Positions 55,305 through 64,000 are shown, numbered from the stretch's first letter. The stretch: 64,000 nt of DNA from Pseudaminobacter sp040045035 (GCF_040045035.1 NZ_JBDZDS010000010.1:124001-188000); one strand, 5' to 3'. Numbers and translations are program-made. Notes: generated from the letters alone by a model not told the origin.

Positions 55305-56420
55305 TTAGCCAGCAATCAAGTCGGTATAGGCCGCCAATGCGTCGTCGTAATTTTCCGACCACCATTGCGCATCCATCAGGACCTGAAGCTTCCAGTTCTC
55401 CGGATCGGTCGGATTAAGCCGCCGCAGATCATTTGGAACCTGGCCGTTGGCTTCCGTCGTGACCGGGCCCGCCGCATTCACCGCCAGCAGACCGATCTGC
55501 TTATCGACGTCCTGCATCGAGGCGATGAAGGGCCAGACCAGATCGCCAGCCGGATTGTCCTTGGGAACGCTCCAGGTGTCGCCATAGGCCACGGCTTCGT
55601 TCCAGTGGAAGGTAATGCGGCCCTCGGTCTCCTTCTCCAGGGCGAAGGCTCGGCTGCTCCAGATACAGGCCATCGAGACATCGCCGTTGCGCAGAAGTTG
55701 TTGGCTTTCGGCGCCGGAATCCCAATACACTAGGTGATCCTTGATCTGTTCGATCTTGGCCAAGGCGCGCGGAATATCGATGGGGTAGACTTGCTCCTTG
55801 GACACGCCATCCGCCAGTAGCGCAGCGTCAAGTGCGCCGGTGAGCCACTTGTAGAGCGCGCGCTTGCCGGGGAACCTTTCAACATCCCAGAAATCAGCCC
55901 AGGTCTGCGGCGGGCCATCGGGGAACTTCGACTTGTCGTAAGCGATGACATAGGACATGACGTAGGCAGCGACGCCATGATCAAACGAGGTACCTGGAAC
56001 GGTATCGCGGTTGACGATCGAGTAGTCGATGGGCCGCAGATAGCCTTCCTTTCCAAGCTTGATCGCCGAGAAATTGTCGATATCCATCACATCCCAGATG
56101 ACATTGCCGGCATCGACCATCGCCTTGATACGGCCTTCCAGCGGGCTGGTGTCGACATGGATCGGGATGCCCGTCTTCTCGGTATAGGGAAGTGCAAAGA
56201 CCTGTTCCTGAGCTTTGCCCGAATCCCCACCCCAATTCGACAGAATGATTTCCCGTGCTTCGGCCCAGCCTTTCCGGCCGGTCAGCCCAAGAAGCGTTGG
56301 GGCAATACCAGCCACCGCACAGCTTTTGATAAAATTGCGGCGGGTTAGCTCGTTGCGCAGCATCTTGCTGGCAACGCCCAGTTGCTGGGCCTTTAACGTC
56401 TGAAACCTAGTCGGTCGCAT
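55305..56420 (-). CDS. Spermidine/putrescine-type ABC substrate-binding protein (PotD-like, Tat signal)
   Basis: The protein has 371 residues from ATG 56420, chosen because AGGGAGGAAG precedes it. The N terminus carries a twin-arginine signal ('LTRRNFIKSCAVAGIAPTLL'), so it is probably exported folded by Tat. The mature part ('EIILSNWGGDSGKAQEQVFA') is the PotD-like family that binds polyamines, opines or betaine-like compounds. It lies between the ATPase and PotB-like genes. Confidence 0.9.
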   Translation of the reverse strand: MRPTRFQTLKAQQLGVASKMLRNELTRRNFIKSCAVAGIAPTLLGLTGRKGWAEAREIILSNWGGDSGKAQEQVFALPYTEKTGIPIHVDTSPLEGRIKAMVDAGNVIWDVMDIDNFSAIKLGKEGYLRPIDYSIVNRDTVPGTSFDHGVAAYVMSYVIAYDKSKFPDGPPQTWADFWDVERFPGKRALYKWLTGALDAALLADGVSKEQVYPIDIPRALAKIEQIKDHLVYWDSGAESQQLLRNGDVSMACIWSSRAFALEKETEGRITFHWNEAVAYGDTWSVPKDNPAGDLVWPFIASMQDVDKQIGLLAVNAAGPVTTEANGQVPNDLRRLNPTDPENWKLQVLMDAQWWSENYDDALAAYTDLIAG

Positions 56421-56443
56421 TTCTTCCTCCCTCATGCGATTTG

Positions 56444-57610
56444 CTAATCTTTTACGACCCGCCAGACAGCGCTGGCGTTGCACCGGACCCAGACCTGATC
56501 GCCCTGGGAGGGTGCTCTTGGAACTTCTGAGGTGCGCCGGCGTGAAATGATCACGCCCGCATCCGTCGCGATCTGAACGCGGTAGTCCGCCCCGACGAAC
56601 GTCACATCCGTGACACTCCCCTCGAGCAGGAGATCGCCGTTTTCTTGGGCCGGTTCGACAAATTCGAACGCGACATGCTCGGGCCGGATGCTCAGGCAGG
56701 CCTCGCCTATCCCCGTCTCCGCGCCGTCCGCCACGAATTGACGACCGGACAGAGTGATCACGCTCCGCTCGCCTTCCATGGCGACGACCGACGCGTTCAG
56801 AATGTTGCTTTCGCCCAGAAAGTTCGCGACGAAACTGGTGCGCGGGCGAGCATAGATGACCGCCGGTTCACCAACCTGGACGATGCGACCGTCCCGCATA
56901 ACGACGACGCGGTCCGACATCGACATCGCCTCTTCCTGGTCATGCGTGACGCATATGAACGTCGACCCTAGCCGGCGGTGCAGCGCTTTCAACTCATCCT
57001 GCAGGCTGGCGCGAAGCTGCCGGTCCAATGCGCCTAGGGGCTCGTCCAGCAACAGGACCTTCGGATCAAAGACCATGGAACGCGCAAGCGCGACCCGCTG
57101 CTGTTGGCCTCCCGAAAGCGCCTTGGGCATGCGATTGGCATAAGCATCCATATGGGTCAGCTTCAGCGCGGCCAGCACCTTCTCCCGCACTACCTCTTTG
57201 GGCAACTTGCGCAGGCGCAGCGGGAAAGCCACGTTGTCAAACACACTCAGATGCGGGAACAAGGCATAGCCTTGAAACACCATGCCGAAGTTGCGCTTCT
57301 CAGGCGGCAAGGCGGCGACATTCGCGCCTGCCATCACCATCTCACCCGATGTCGGCGCGACAAAGCCGGCGATCATCATAAGAAGAGTCGTCTTGCCCGA
57401 CCCCGAAGGGCCAAGCAATGTCAGGAACTCTCCTTCTTGGATATCCAGGCTGATATCATTGACCGCGTAAACGCTTGCATATTGCTTGACGACGTTACGC
57501 ACGCCAAGGAGTACTGGCTTCTGACCGTTCAGGCCGGCGGCGCCTGCTGCTTTTCCAGAGCCAAAGTTATGATCTGCTTGCATAATCTCTCGCATTGCTG
57601 TGGCCGCCAT
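56444..57610 (-). CDS. Spermidine/putrescine-type ABC ATPase (PotA-like)
   Basis: This ATPase has about 388 residues. It shows Walker A 'GPSGSGKTT', Q-loop 'FQGYALFPHL', signature 'LSGGQQQRVALARSM', Walker B 'LLLDEPLGALD' and a C-terminal TOBE domain. Start sites are at 57649, 57610 and 57583; ATG 57610 has GGAGGGG at good spacing. It follows the flavin oxidoreductase gene by 47 bases and begins a complete importer. Confidence 0.92.
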   Translation of the reverse strand: MAATAMREIMQADHNFGSGKAAGAAGLNGQKPVLLGVRNVVKQYASVYAVNDISLDIQEGEFLTLLGPSGSGKTTLLMMIAGFVAPTSGEMVMAGANVAALPPEKRNFGMVFQGYALFPHLSVFDNVAFPLRLRKLPKEVVREKVLAALKLTHMDAYANRMPKALSGGQQQRVALARSMVFDPKVLLLDEPLGALDRQLRASLQDELKALHRRLGSTFICVTHDQEEAMSMSDRVVVMRDGRIVQVGEPAVIYARPRTSFVANFLGESNILNASVVAMEGERSVITLSGRQFVADGAETGIGEACLSIRPEHVAFEFVEPAQENGDLLLEGSVTDVTFVGADYRVQIATDAGVIISRRRTSEVPRAPSQGDQVWVRCNASAVWRVVKD

Positions 57611-57657
57611 CGAAGAACGCCCCTCCCCAGACGCGGTGGCTGTTGCCATCACCCCTG

Positions 57658-59616
57658 CTAAATCCCCGCAGCGATGCGCAGACCATCGTAGATCGCCTCT
57701 TCCGCGGTACGCGGGGACAGGCAATCGCCGATGACATGAACCTGAGCAGGATAGCCCTCCAGCGCAGTCGCCAGATCACTGACCGAGCGGTGGCCCGTGC
57801 ACAGGACCAGAGCGTCAACCTCATCCAAGACGATCGGCTCGTCGTTCACCGTGTCTTGCAGGTAAACCGTTGAATCGTCATGGCCATAGAGACGGGCATA
57901 AGGGATGACATTCACGCCAAGCTTGCGCAGTTCGGCATTGGACTGGTCGCGGACATAGACCGGGATGGTTTCGCCCGGGATCGTGCCATTGACCGCCAGA
58001 TGAACCCGGCTGCCGTTGCGGGCGAAGTTCACGGCCATGCCAATGCCAATCCAGTCACAGCGCCAATCGGCCACAACGATCGACCCGCCAACATTCGCCT
58101 TGCCCGTGAGAACGTCCCAGGCATCGACGACCTTGAGGTCGCCACCAGCCTCCATCGGCGGATAATACGGCAGCGCTCCGGTGGCCAGAATGATGGTATC
58201 CGGCGCGAAATCTTCGACTACGGCGCGATCGACCGGGCTATTGCGTCGAATCTCGACCCCGGCCAGCTCAAGCTCGCGCTCAAGATTGGTGACAAGGCCG
58301 CCGAACTCCATCCGGTCGGGCAGAAGCTGGGCCAGCAGCGCCTGACCGCCCAGACGACCGGACGCCTCGAACAGGGTTACGTCATGACCACGCCCGGCAG
58401 CCACGACAGCCGCCTTCATACCGGCCGGCCCGCCTCCGACGACCATCACCCGTTTGCGCTGCTCTGCCGCAGGCATCTTGCCAAAGACAAGCTCGCGGCC
58501 GGTGACCGGATGCTGGATACAAGAAATCGGCGCACCCTTGTGGAAGTGACCGATGCAGGCCTGATTACAGCCGATGCAGGCCCGCACATCATCAAGCCGC
58601 TGCTCGATAACCTTGTTGGGCATTTCCGGATCGCAGATCAGCGCGCGCGTCATGCCGCAAACATCCGCCTGCCCCGCCGCAATGATGGCATTGGCATCCT
58701 GCGGCTGGTTGATGCGGCCCGTCACGAAGACCGGGATCGACACCTGCTTCTTCACCCTTTCCGAGAAAGGGGCGAGATAGCCGTTCGAGATGGACATCGG
58801 AGGAACGATATGCACAGCACCGCCGCTGGAGGCTGAGGTCCCCGAGACGACATGCACATAATCGATCTCCCCTTCCAGGGCCTTGATCGATTCAAGCGCC
58901 TCATCGGAGGTGATGCCCTGCTGGTCACGCTCGCCGCCCGAGATCCGTAGACCGACGACGAATCCTTCGCGTGTCTTGGCCCGCACATCAGCCAGCACTT
59001 CGCGCGTGAAGCGCAACCTGTTTTCCAGGCTGCCGCCATACATGTCCGTCCTGATATTTACGCGCGGGCTCATGAACTGTGCGGGAAGGTAGCCGTGGCT
59101 GGCCACGATCTCGACGCCATCCAGACCAGCATCCTGCAGGCGGCGCGCCGCATCCCCAAAACAGGACACGATCTCGCGGATCATCGCCTGCGACAGCGGG
59201 CGCGGCATCACATGGTAGCGCTCATTGGGCACTTCAGAGGGCGCATAGGCCACGGCAAGCAACCCACCCTGGGCTTCGGTGATCTCGCGACCGGGATGAA
59301 AGAGTTGCCCGAAAATCGTGGTGCCATGGGCATGCACGGCCTCTGCCAACCGCTTGTAGCCCGGTATGCAATCATCGCGCGATGCCATCAGGATGTGATT
59401 CGTGTAGCGGGCAGTCTCATGAACCCCAGCCACCTGCACGATGATCAAGCCCGCACCGCCGCGGGCCCGAGCCTCCTGATAGGCAATCAATGCGTCATTC
59501 ACCAAAGCCTCAGTCGGAAGTGTCGTGTCATGGCCGGTGGACATGATGCGGTTTTTCAGCAGGGCGCCACCAATGGCAAGTGGCTCCAACAACGCGCCAC
59601 AGCTACTCAACCCCAT
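57658..59616 (-). CDS. FMN/4Fe-4S/FAD oxidoreductase (dienoyl-CoA reductase/TMADH family)
   Basis: This 652-residue enzyme has an N-terminal Old Yellow Enzyme TIM barrel binding FMN ('ASHGYLPAQFMSPRVNIRTD', 'YGGSLENRLRF'), a cysteine cluster for 4Fe-4S ('CIGCNQACIG' plus 'CIQHP'), and a C-terminal FAD domain ('VMVVGGGPAGMKAAVVAAGR'). The family includes FadH, trimethylamine dehydrogenase and the N-methylproline demethylase StcD. The Cys that links FMN in trimethylamine dehydrogenase is not seen. The start at 59616 sits 8 bases after GGGGGAGG. With ETF and a PotABCD-type importer nearby, an N-demethylase role is plausible but unproven. Confidence 0.88.
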   Translation of the reverse strand: MGLSSCGALLEPLAIGGALLKNRIMSTGHDTTLPTEALVNDALIAYQEARARGGAGLIIVQVAGVHETARYTNHILMASRDDCIPGYKRLAEAVHAHGTTIFGQLFHPGREITEAQGGLLAVAYAPSEVPNERYHVMPRPLSQAMIREIVSCFGDAARRLQDAGLDGVEIVASHGYLPAQFMSPRVNIRTDMYGGSLENRLRFTREVLADVRAKTREGFVVGLRISGGERDQQGITSDEALESIKALEGEIDYVHVVSGTSASSGGAVHIVPPMSISNGYLAPFSERVKKQVSIPVFVTGRINQPQDANAIIAAGQADVCGMTRALICDPEMPNKVIEQRLDDVRACIGCNQACIGHFHKGAPISCIQHPVTGRELVFGKMPAAEQRKRVMVVGGGPAGMKAAVVAAGRGHDVTLFEASGRLGGQALLAQLLPDRMEFGGLVTNLERELELAGVEIRRNSPVDRAVVEDFAPDTIILATGALPYYPPMEAGGDLKVVDAWDVLTGKANVGGSIVVADWRCDWIGIGMAVNFARNGSRVHLAVNGTIPGETIPVYVRDQSNAELRKLGVNVIPYARLYGHDDSTVYLQDTVNDEPIVLDEVDALVLCTGHRSVSDLATALEGYPAQVHVIGDCLSPRTAEEAIYDGLRIAAGI

Positions 59617-59671
59617 GCTCATATCCTCCCCCTTCGCACTTGAAAGCCTTTGATGCGGCAGTGCTACAAAA

Positions 59672-59703
59672 TTGTCGACAAGTTTGTCAATGATCTTGTC
59701 GAC
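59672..59703. promoter_or_regulatory. Putative GntR operators in divergent promoter region
   Basis: TTGTCGACAA (59672-59681) is a perfect palindrome. GTCGACAAG (59674-59682) is repeated as its inverse CTTGTCGAC at 59695-59703. They sit between the divergent flavin oxidoreductase and hydroxyglutarate-oxidase-like genes. The GntR/FCD regulator encoded 1.2 kb downstream is the obvious candidate to bind them and control both directions. Confidence 0.7.
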
Positions 59704-59750
59704 TATCTTTCGGTTGTGTAGAAGCCACCCTGCAGCGAGGTGGTTTGCGT

Positions 59751-60941
59751 ATGGAATGGAATACGAACAGCGAAGAGCGGGTCGACACCGTGGTGATTGG
59801 CGCAGGGGTCGTGGGCCTTGCCGTTGCTCGCGCGCTTTCACTGTCCGGACGTGAAGTCATTGTTCTTGAAGCCGAGATAATGATCGGCTCCGCAACAAGT
59901 TCGCGAAATTCCGAAGTCATTCATGGGGGCATCTACTATCCGCCTAAGTCACTGAAGGGGCAGCTTTGCATAGAGGGCAAGGCCGCCCTCTATGACTATT
60001 GCCGCGAGCGCGGCATCGGCCACGCGAGGCTGGGGAAGCTATTGGTCGCCTGTGGCGAAGATCAGATTTCCAAGCTGCACCAGATCAACGAGAACGCGAT
60101 CGGTGCCGGTGTATCCGATCTTGTCATGCTTTCTCGGGCGGAAACGCGCGCGCTGGAGCCTGATCTGGAATGCCATGCCGCCCTGCTTTCTCCCTCGACG
60201 GGCATCGTCGATGTGCATGAGCTGATGCTCAGCTATCAGGGCGATCTGGAGAACTCGGGCGGCATGCTCATTCTCGGTGCCACTGTCATCGCCGGCAAGG
60301 TGACGGATCGCGGCGTCTCGCTGCTGATCGATCAGGATGGTCAGTCGGTGCTGTCGTGCCGCACGGTCGTGAATTGCGCTGGCCTGTCTGCGCAACGGGT
60401 GGCCTCTTTGATCGAAGGCTATGCCACAAATGCGATCCCGCGTCAGTATCTGGCAAAGGGAAATTACTTCAAACTCGCGCCCCGCCCACCATTCAAGCAT
60501 TTGGTCTATCCGATGCCATCCAACGGCGGGATGGGGGTTCACCTGACGCTCGATCTTGCCGGGCGGGCCCGCTTTGGGCCAGATGTGCAATGGGTAGAAA
60601 ATATCGACTATGGTGTCGACGAAAGCCTTCTGCCGCTGTTCGAAGAGGCAATCCGCACCTATTGGCCGAGCCTGCCCTCGGGCGCGCTGACACCGGACTA
60701 CAGTGGGGTCAGGCCGAAACTTCACGGCCAGGGCACCCCGGCTGCAGATTTCATGATCCAATCGGGCGCGGAACACGGCACCCCTGGGCTCATCAATCTT
60801 TTCGGCATAGAATCACCAGGTATCACCGCTTCACTTGCGATCGGAGAATATGTGTGTCGGCTGGCGAATCGTGATGATCGCCAACACCACTCAACACGGC
60901 TAGCATCCCCGTCCGAAGCTCAAGCGGAGGGACGTACATGA
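59751..60941 (+). CDS. FAD-dependent oxidoreductase (L-2-hydroxyglutarate oxidase-like)
   Basis: This flavoprotein has about 396 residues. Its Rossmann motif is 'DTVVIGAGVVGLAVARALSL', and the LhgO/DAO block is 'SSRNSEVIHGGIYYPPKSLK'. The C-terminal 'RPKLHGQGTPAADFMIQ' and 'LFGIESPGITASLAIGEYV' match L-2-hydroxyglutarate oxidase relatives. The start is ATG 59751 with a GAGG upstream; TTG 59745 is an alternative. It is divergent from the large flavin oxidoreductase, and its stop overlaps the GntR start (ATGA). The substrate is probably an L-2-hydroxy acid but is not determined. Confidence 0.88.
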   Translation: MEWNTNSEERVDTVVIGAGVVGLAVARALSLSGREVIVLEAEIMIGSATSSRNSEVIHGGIYYPPKSLKGQLCIEGKAALYDYCRERGIGHARLGKLLVACGEDQISKLHQINENAIGAGVSDLVMLSRAETRALEPDLECHAALLSPSTGIVDVHELMLSYQGDLENSGGMLILGATVIAGKVTDRGVSLLIDQDGQSVLSCRTVVNCAGLSAQRVASLIEGYATNAIPRQYLAKGNYFKLAPRPPFKHLVYPMPSNGGMGVHLTLDLAGRARFGPDVQWVENIDYGVDESLLPLFEEAIRTYWPSLPSGALTPDYSGVRPKLHGQGTPAADFMIQSGAEHGTPGLINLFGIESPGITASLAIGEYVCRLANRDDRQHHSTRLASPSEAQAEGRT

Positions 60942-61600
60942 GCCAACAATCCAATCAGAAATCCGAAACTGAAGTAGTCGAGACGATCCACGAGGCGATC
61001 GTCTTTGGCCGGCTGCGCCCAAGGGAACGCCTTGTTGAGGAAGAACTGAGCGAACAGTTCGGCGTCAGCAGACATGTGGTCAGGGCGGCGATGTCGACAC
61101 TGGAGCAACGCGGGCTGGTGACGCGCCGTCCGAACCGCGGCGTCGTGGTGCGCGATTTTTCCGTCGAAGAGGTCGATGAGCTGTATGAGTTTCGTGCCAT
61201 CCTTCAGGCCGAAGCTGCCCGAAGAATTCCTCTGCCGGCCCCGCAAGAGTTGATTGAAGAACTACAGCGTATCCACGCCGAATATTCCGACTGCGTCGAC
61301 CGGATGGATCTGAAACAAACGGCCGCTCTGAATAACGTCTTCCACGAGACCCTGTTCAAAGCCAGCAACAACCGCTTTCTGGCCGAAGCGATTGAAACAT
61401 CCTGGACCCGGGCAACGGCAATCCGATGCTATGCCATAGGCGATCCTGTCATGCTTCAGCAATCGCGAGAAGAGCATCGCAGCATGATTGATGCGCTCAT
61501 CAACCAGGATCGCGACGGCCTCGTCAAGGCCTGTGTCAGCCACATCTATCCGGCTCTTGAAGCGTATAAACGCGCGCATGGTGGATGGAACGCGCGCTAA
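60938..61600 (+). CDS. GntR-family regulator, FCD domain (FadR type)
   Basis: The 220-residue regulator has an N-terminal winged helix ('RLVEEELSEQFGVSRHVVRA' and 'LEQRGLVTRRPNRGVVVRDF', about 30-74) and a helical FCD effector domain (about 80-215). It is coupled to the preceding flavoprotein gene by a four-base overlap. It probably controls the divergent catabolic operons through the TTGTCGACAA sites, with a pathway metabolite as effector. Confidence 0.93.
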   Translation: MSQQSNQKSETEVVETIHEAIVFGRLRPRERLVEEELSEQFGVSRHVVRAAMSTLEQRGLVTRRPNRGVVVRDFSVEEVDELYEFRAILQAEAARRIPLPAPQELIEELQRIHAEYSDCVDRMDLKQTAALNNVFHETLFKASNNRFLAEAIETSWTRATAIRCYAIGDPVMLQQSREEHRSMIDALINQDRDGLVKACVSHIYPALEAYKRAHGGWNAR

Positions 61601-61662
61601 AAAACGGCGCCGGCGCCGCTGACAGACATAAAAATTCTGACCAGAGAGGAGAATGGATCGCA

Positions 61663-63090
61663 ATGGGGCATGAGCTTCAGTTTTATATTGATGGCGGCTG
61701 GGTCGAACCGTTTACGACGACCACGCTGGAAGTCATTGATCCCGCAACGGAAGAGGCATTCACACGGATCGCTGTCGGCACGCCCACGGATGTGGACCAC
61801 GCCGTTCAGGCCGCACGACGGGCCTTCCCGGAATTTTCGCGGACCAGCCAAACCGAACGCCTTGCCCTGCTACGCCGCATTCTTGATGCCTACAACGCGC
61901 GTTACGAAGACATCGCTCAGGCCGTAAGCCGCGAGATGGGTGCCCCCATCGCTTTCGCGCGCGAGGCGCAGGCCTATGCCGGTCAGGCGCATCTGATGGC
62001 GACTATTGAGGCGCTCGAAGCCTATGAGTTCGAGCATCAGCGCGGCAGTACCCGCATCGTGCATGACGCCATTGGCGTCGTCGGCATGATCACCCCCTGG
62101 AACTGGCCACTGAATCAGATCGTTTGCAAGGTGGCCCCTGCCCTTGCTGCAGGCTGTACCATGGTTCTCAAGCCCAGCGAGATTGCACCGCTGAGCGGCA
62201 TCCTCTTTGCCGAGATTCTGGACGCCGCCGGGGTTCCAAAGGGGGGTTTCAACCTTGTGAACGGCACCGGCCCGGATGTCGGGCAAGCGATTTCCTCGCA
62301 TCCCGACGTAGATATGATCTCGTTTACCGGTTCAACCCGCGCGGGCGTGAATGTAGCCAAGCTCGCAGCGGATACCGTCAAGCGCGTGTCGCAGGAACTG
62401 GGGGGCAAGTCTGCCAATATCATACTGCCCGACGCCGATCTGGACAGCGCGGTCCGCACCGGCGTATCGTCCTGCTTTGCCAACAGCGGCCAGTCCTGTG
62501 ATGCGCCGACGCGGATGCTTGTACCCCGCGACCGCCATGCAGAGGTGCTGCAGATTGCAAAGGCTGTAGCCGAGGAAACCATCGTCGGCGATCCGCAAGC
62601 CGCGGACTCCGCGCTAGGCCCGGTCATCAGCCGCGTTCAGTTCGACAAGATACAGCGGCTGATCGAAGCCGGCATCGCCGAAGGTGCGGAGCTGGTGGCT
62701 GGCGGCACTGGCCGTCCGGCAGGCCTCAATCGGGGCTATTTCGTCAAGCCGACCGTTTTCGGCAATGTCACGCCGGATATGACCGTGGCCCGTGAAGAAA
62801 TTTTCGGTCCGGTCCTGGTGATCATGCCCTATTCCGACGAGGAAGAGGCAATCCGCATCGCCAACGACACCCCCTACGGTCTGGCAGCCTATGTGCAAAG
62901 CGCAGACCTGGATCGGGCGCGTCGTGTCGGGCGGCAGCTTCGCGCCGGGACCATCAACCTCAACTACCCAGATTGGGATCTGCACGCCCCCTTCGGCGGC
63001 TACAAGCAATCCGGAAACGGCAGAGAGTACGGCGCCTTTGGGATCGCGGAATTCCTCGAGACCAAGGGAATCGTGGGCTTCGGCCACTGA
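61663..63090 (+). CDS. Aldehyde dehydrogenase family protein
   Basis: The ALDH has 475 residues from ATG 61663 ('MGHELQFYIDGGWVEPFTTT'). It has 'ITPWNWPLNQIVCKVAPALA', 'SFTGSTRAGVNVAKLA', the Glu in 'SQELGGKSAN' and the Cys in 'NSGQSCDAPTRM'. The gene lies between the GntR regulator and the ThDP decarboxylase, so its likely substrate is the aldehyde made by that decarboxylase, such as 4-guanidinobutyraldehyde if the neighbour is AruI-like. It is clearly different from the other ALDH at 51975. Confidence 0.92.
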   Translation: MGHELQFYIDGGWVEPFTTTTLEVIDPATEEAFTRIAVGTPTDVDHAVQAARRAFPEFSRTSQTERLALLRRILDAYNARYEDIAQAVSREMGAPIAFAREAQAYAGQAHLMATIEALEAYEFEHQRGSTRIVHDAIGVVGMITPWNWPLNQIVCKVAPALAAGCTMVLKPSEIAPLSGILFAEILDAAGVPKGGFNLVNGTGPDVGQAISSHPDVDMISFTGSTRAGVNVAKLAADTVKRVSQELGGKSANIILPDADLDSAVRTGVSSCFANSGQSCDAPTRMLVPRDRHAEVLQIAKAVAEETIVGDPQAADSALGPVISRVQFDKIQRLIEAGIAEGAELVAGGTGRPAGLNRGYFVKPTVFGNVTPDMTVAREEIFGPVLVIMPYSDEEEAIRIANDTPYGLAAYVQSADLDRARRVGRQLRAGTINLNYPDWDLHAPFGGYKQSGNGREYGAFGIAEFLETKGIVGFGH

Positions 63091-63149
63091 TCCGTCGCAA
63101 GCGAGATGAGCTTGCCGGTCACCTACCACGCTCCAGAAAGATAATCTGA

Positions 63150-64000
63150 ATGAAGACCTTTGGTACATACCTGGTTGAATTGCTGCGCGCCTATGATGTC
63201 GATACGGTGTTCGGCATTCCCGGAGTGCATACAATCGAACTTTACCGCGGTTTGCCCGGCAGCGGCATCCGCCACATCACCCCGCGCCATGAACAGGGCG
63301 CGGGCTTCATGGCCGATGGTTATGCACGGGCAAGCGGTAAGCCGGGTGTCTGCTTCATCATTACTGGCCCCGGGCTGACCAATGCCGCAACGGCAATGGG
63401 ACAGGCTTACGCCGATTCCGTGCCTATGCTTGTGATTTCCGGCGTCAATGCGCTTGGCCATATGGATTCTGGCGAAGGCTATCTGCATGAACTGCCCGAT
63501 CAGCGGCAGCTCATGAAACAGATCACCGCCTTCAGCCACACGATCCGGAAAATGGAAGAGCTGGAGCCGGTGCTGGCCCGTGCCTTCGCGGTGTTTGCCT
63601 CAGCCAGGCCGCGCCCCGTTCATATCGAAATTCCGATCGATCTGATGGCTCAGGATGCGGACCGCCTGCCCCCGGCCAAGCGTGCGGCAGCCCCCACCCG
63701 GCCTGGCCCCATTGCCTCGGCGATCAGCCAGATCGCGGATCTGGCAAAGGGCGCCAGCAAGCCGCTGATCATAGTCGGCGGCGGTGCCGCCGACGCTGCG
63801 GCACCGGTGCTTGCACTGGCCGAGGCGCTGGATGCGCCGGTTGTCATGACCGTGAACGGCCGGGGCATCCTGCCCGAAGGCCATCCGCTTGCAGTGCCCT
63901 GCACACCCAGCCTGAAGGGCTGTGCCGAATTGGTTGCGGAATCGGATGTGGTCATTGCGGCGGGCACCGAAATGGGTCCCACCGATTTCGACCCGTTCGG
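63150..64000 (+). CDS. ThDP-dependent 2-oxo acid decarboxylase (AruI-like), cut by window end
   Basis: The first 283 codons are present. The start 'MKTFGTYLVELLRAYDVDTV' is followed by the ThDP catalytic Glu at E48 in 'HITPRHEQGAGFMADGYARA'. The pattern 'FGIPGVHTIELYRGLPGSG' and 'LHELPDQRQ' resembles 5-guanidino-2-oxopentanoate decarboxylase (AruI) more than acetolactate synthase. The central Rossmann-like domain begins near residue 190. AruI converts 2-oxoarginine to 4-guanidinobutyraldehyde; the adjacent ALDH could finish that route. The subfamily call is from memory of the motifs, not from a search. Confidence 0.82.
   Translation, partial: MKTFGTYLVELLRAYDVDTVFGIPGVHTIELYRGLPGSGIRHITPRHEQGAGFMADGYARASGKPGVCFIITGPGLTNAATAMGQAYADSVPMLVISGVNALGHMDSGEGYLHELPDQRQLMKQITAFSHTIRKMEELEPVLARAFAVFASARPRPVHIEIPIDLMAQDADRLPPAKRAAAPTRPGPIASAISQIADLAKGASKPLIIVGGGAADAAAPVLALAEALDAPVVMTVNGRGILPEGHPLAVPCTPSLKGCAELVAESDVVIAAGTEMGPTDFDPF

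Overview
The window reads as the chromosome of a high-GC alphaproteobacterium of the Rhizobiales (Hyphomicrobiales), most like Mesorhizobium, Aminobacter and relatives. The reasons are the dusB-ntrB-ntrC-ntrY-ntrX-trkA-hfq-hflX order, a pyruvate dehydrogenase E1-beta with its own N-terminal lipoyl domain, two LexA boxes of the alphaproteobacterial form GTTC-N7-GTTC, and many ABC importers. The genus is an inference; there is no rRNA or other marker to fix it.

Layout. 1-3.7 kb: a sugar ABC importer (two permeases, binding protein) divergent from a LacI-family regulator, with two near-identical 18-bp operators between them. 3.8-17.6 kb: housekeeping and nitrogen-control block (mazG, hflX, hfq, trkA, ntrX, ntrY, ntrC, ntrB, dusB, ispDF, a CinA-type amidase, a RatA/COQ10-like protein). 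17.6-25.4 kb: lipA, a GlsB-like membrane protein, and the pyruvate dehydrogenase operon pdhA-pdhB-pdhC-(SGNH hydrolase)-lpdA, preceded by an FtsB/DivIC-like protein. LipA makes the lipoyl groups that the adjacent PdhB and PdhC carry. 25.5-28.6 kb: eno, kdsA and a VOC protein. 28.7-34.5 kb: an amino-acid-type uptake cluster (binding protein, FAD amine oxidase-like protein, one permease, EamA transporter; no ATPase) and two short-chain dehydrogenases. 34.9-37.5 kb: methionine importer metNIQ ending in a clear terminator.

37.6-48.6 kb is an accessory, decaying island. It holds remnants of a quinoprotein glucose dehydrogenase, an IS110-type and an IS5-type transposase and a tungstate-binding protein (TupA). 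It also holds a small integrative-element module: an AlpA-like regulator, a ribbon-helix-helix protein with a multi-copy operator, tandem paralogous small proteins, and a tyrosine integrase whose catalytic Tyr codon is now TAA. Beside it is a DNA-repair cassette with LexA boxes: a Y-family polymerase, a small zinc-finger protein and a UvrD/Rep helicase. At least five genes here are broken by single-base lesions.

48.6-64 kb is a coherent catabolic locus. On the minus strand are a GlcD/D-2-hydroxyglutarate-dehydrogenase-type flavoprotein, ETF alpha and beta, an aldehyde dehydrogenase, a complete spermidine/putrescine-type ABC importer and a large FMN/FeS/FAD oxidoreductase of the trimethylamine dehydrogenase/dienoyl-CoA reductase family. 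Divergent on the plus strand are an L-2-hydroxyglutarate-oxidase-like flavoprotein, a GntR/FCD regulator, a second aldehyde dehydrogenase and a ThDP enzyme resembling 5-guanidino-2-oxopentanoate decarboxylase, cut by the window end. Together they suggest uptake of a cationic or N-methylated compound, flavin oxidation with electrons passed to ETF, 2-oxo acid decarboxylation and aldehyde oxidation; the substrate cannot be read from sequence.
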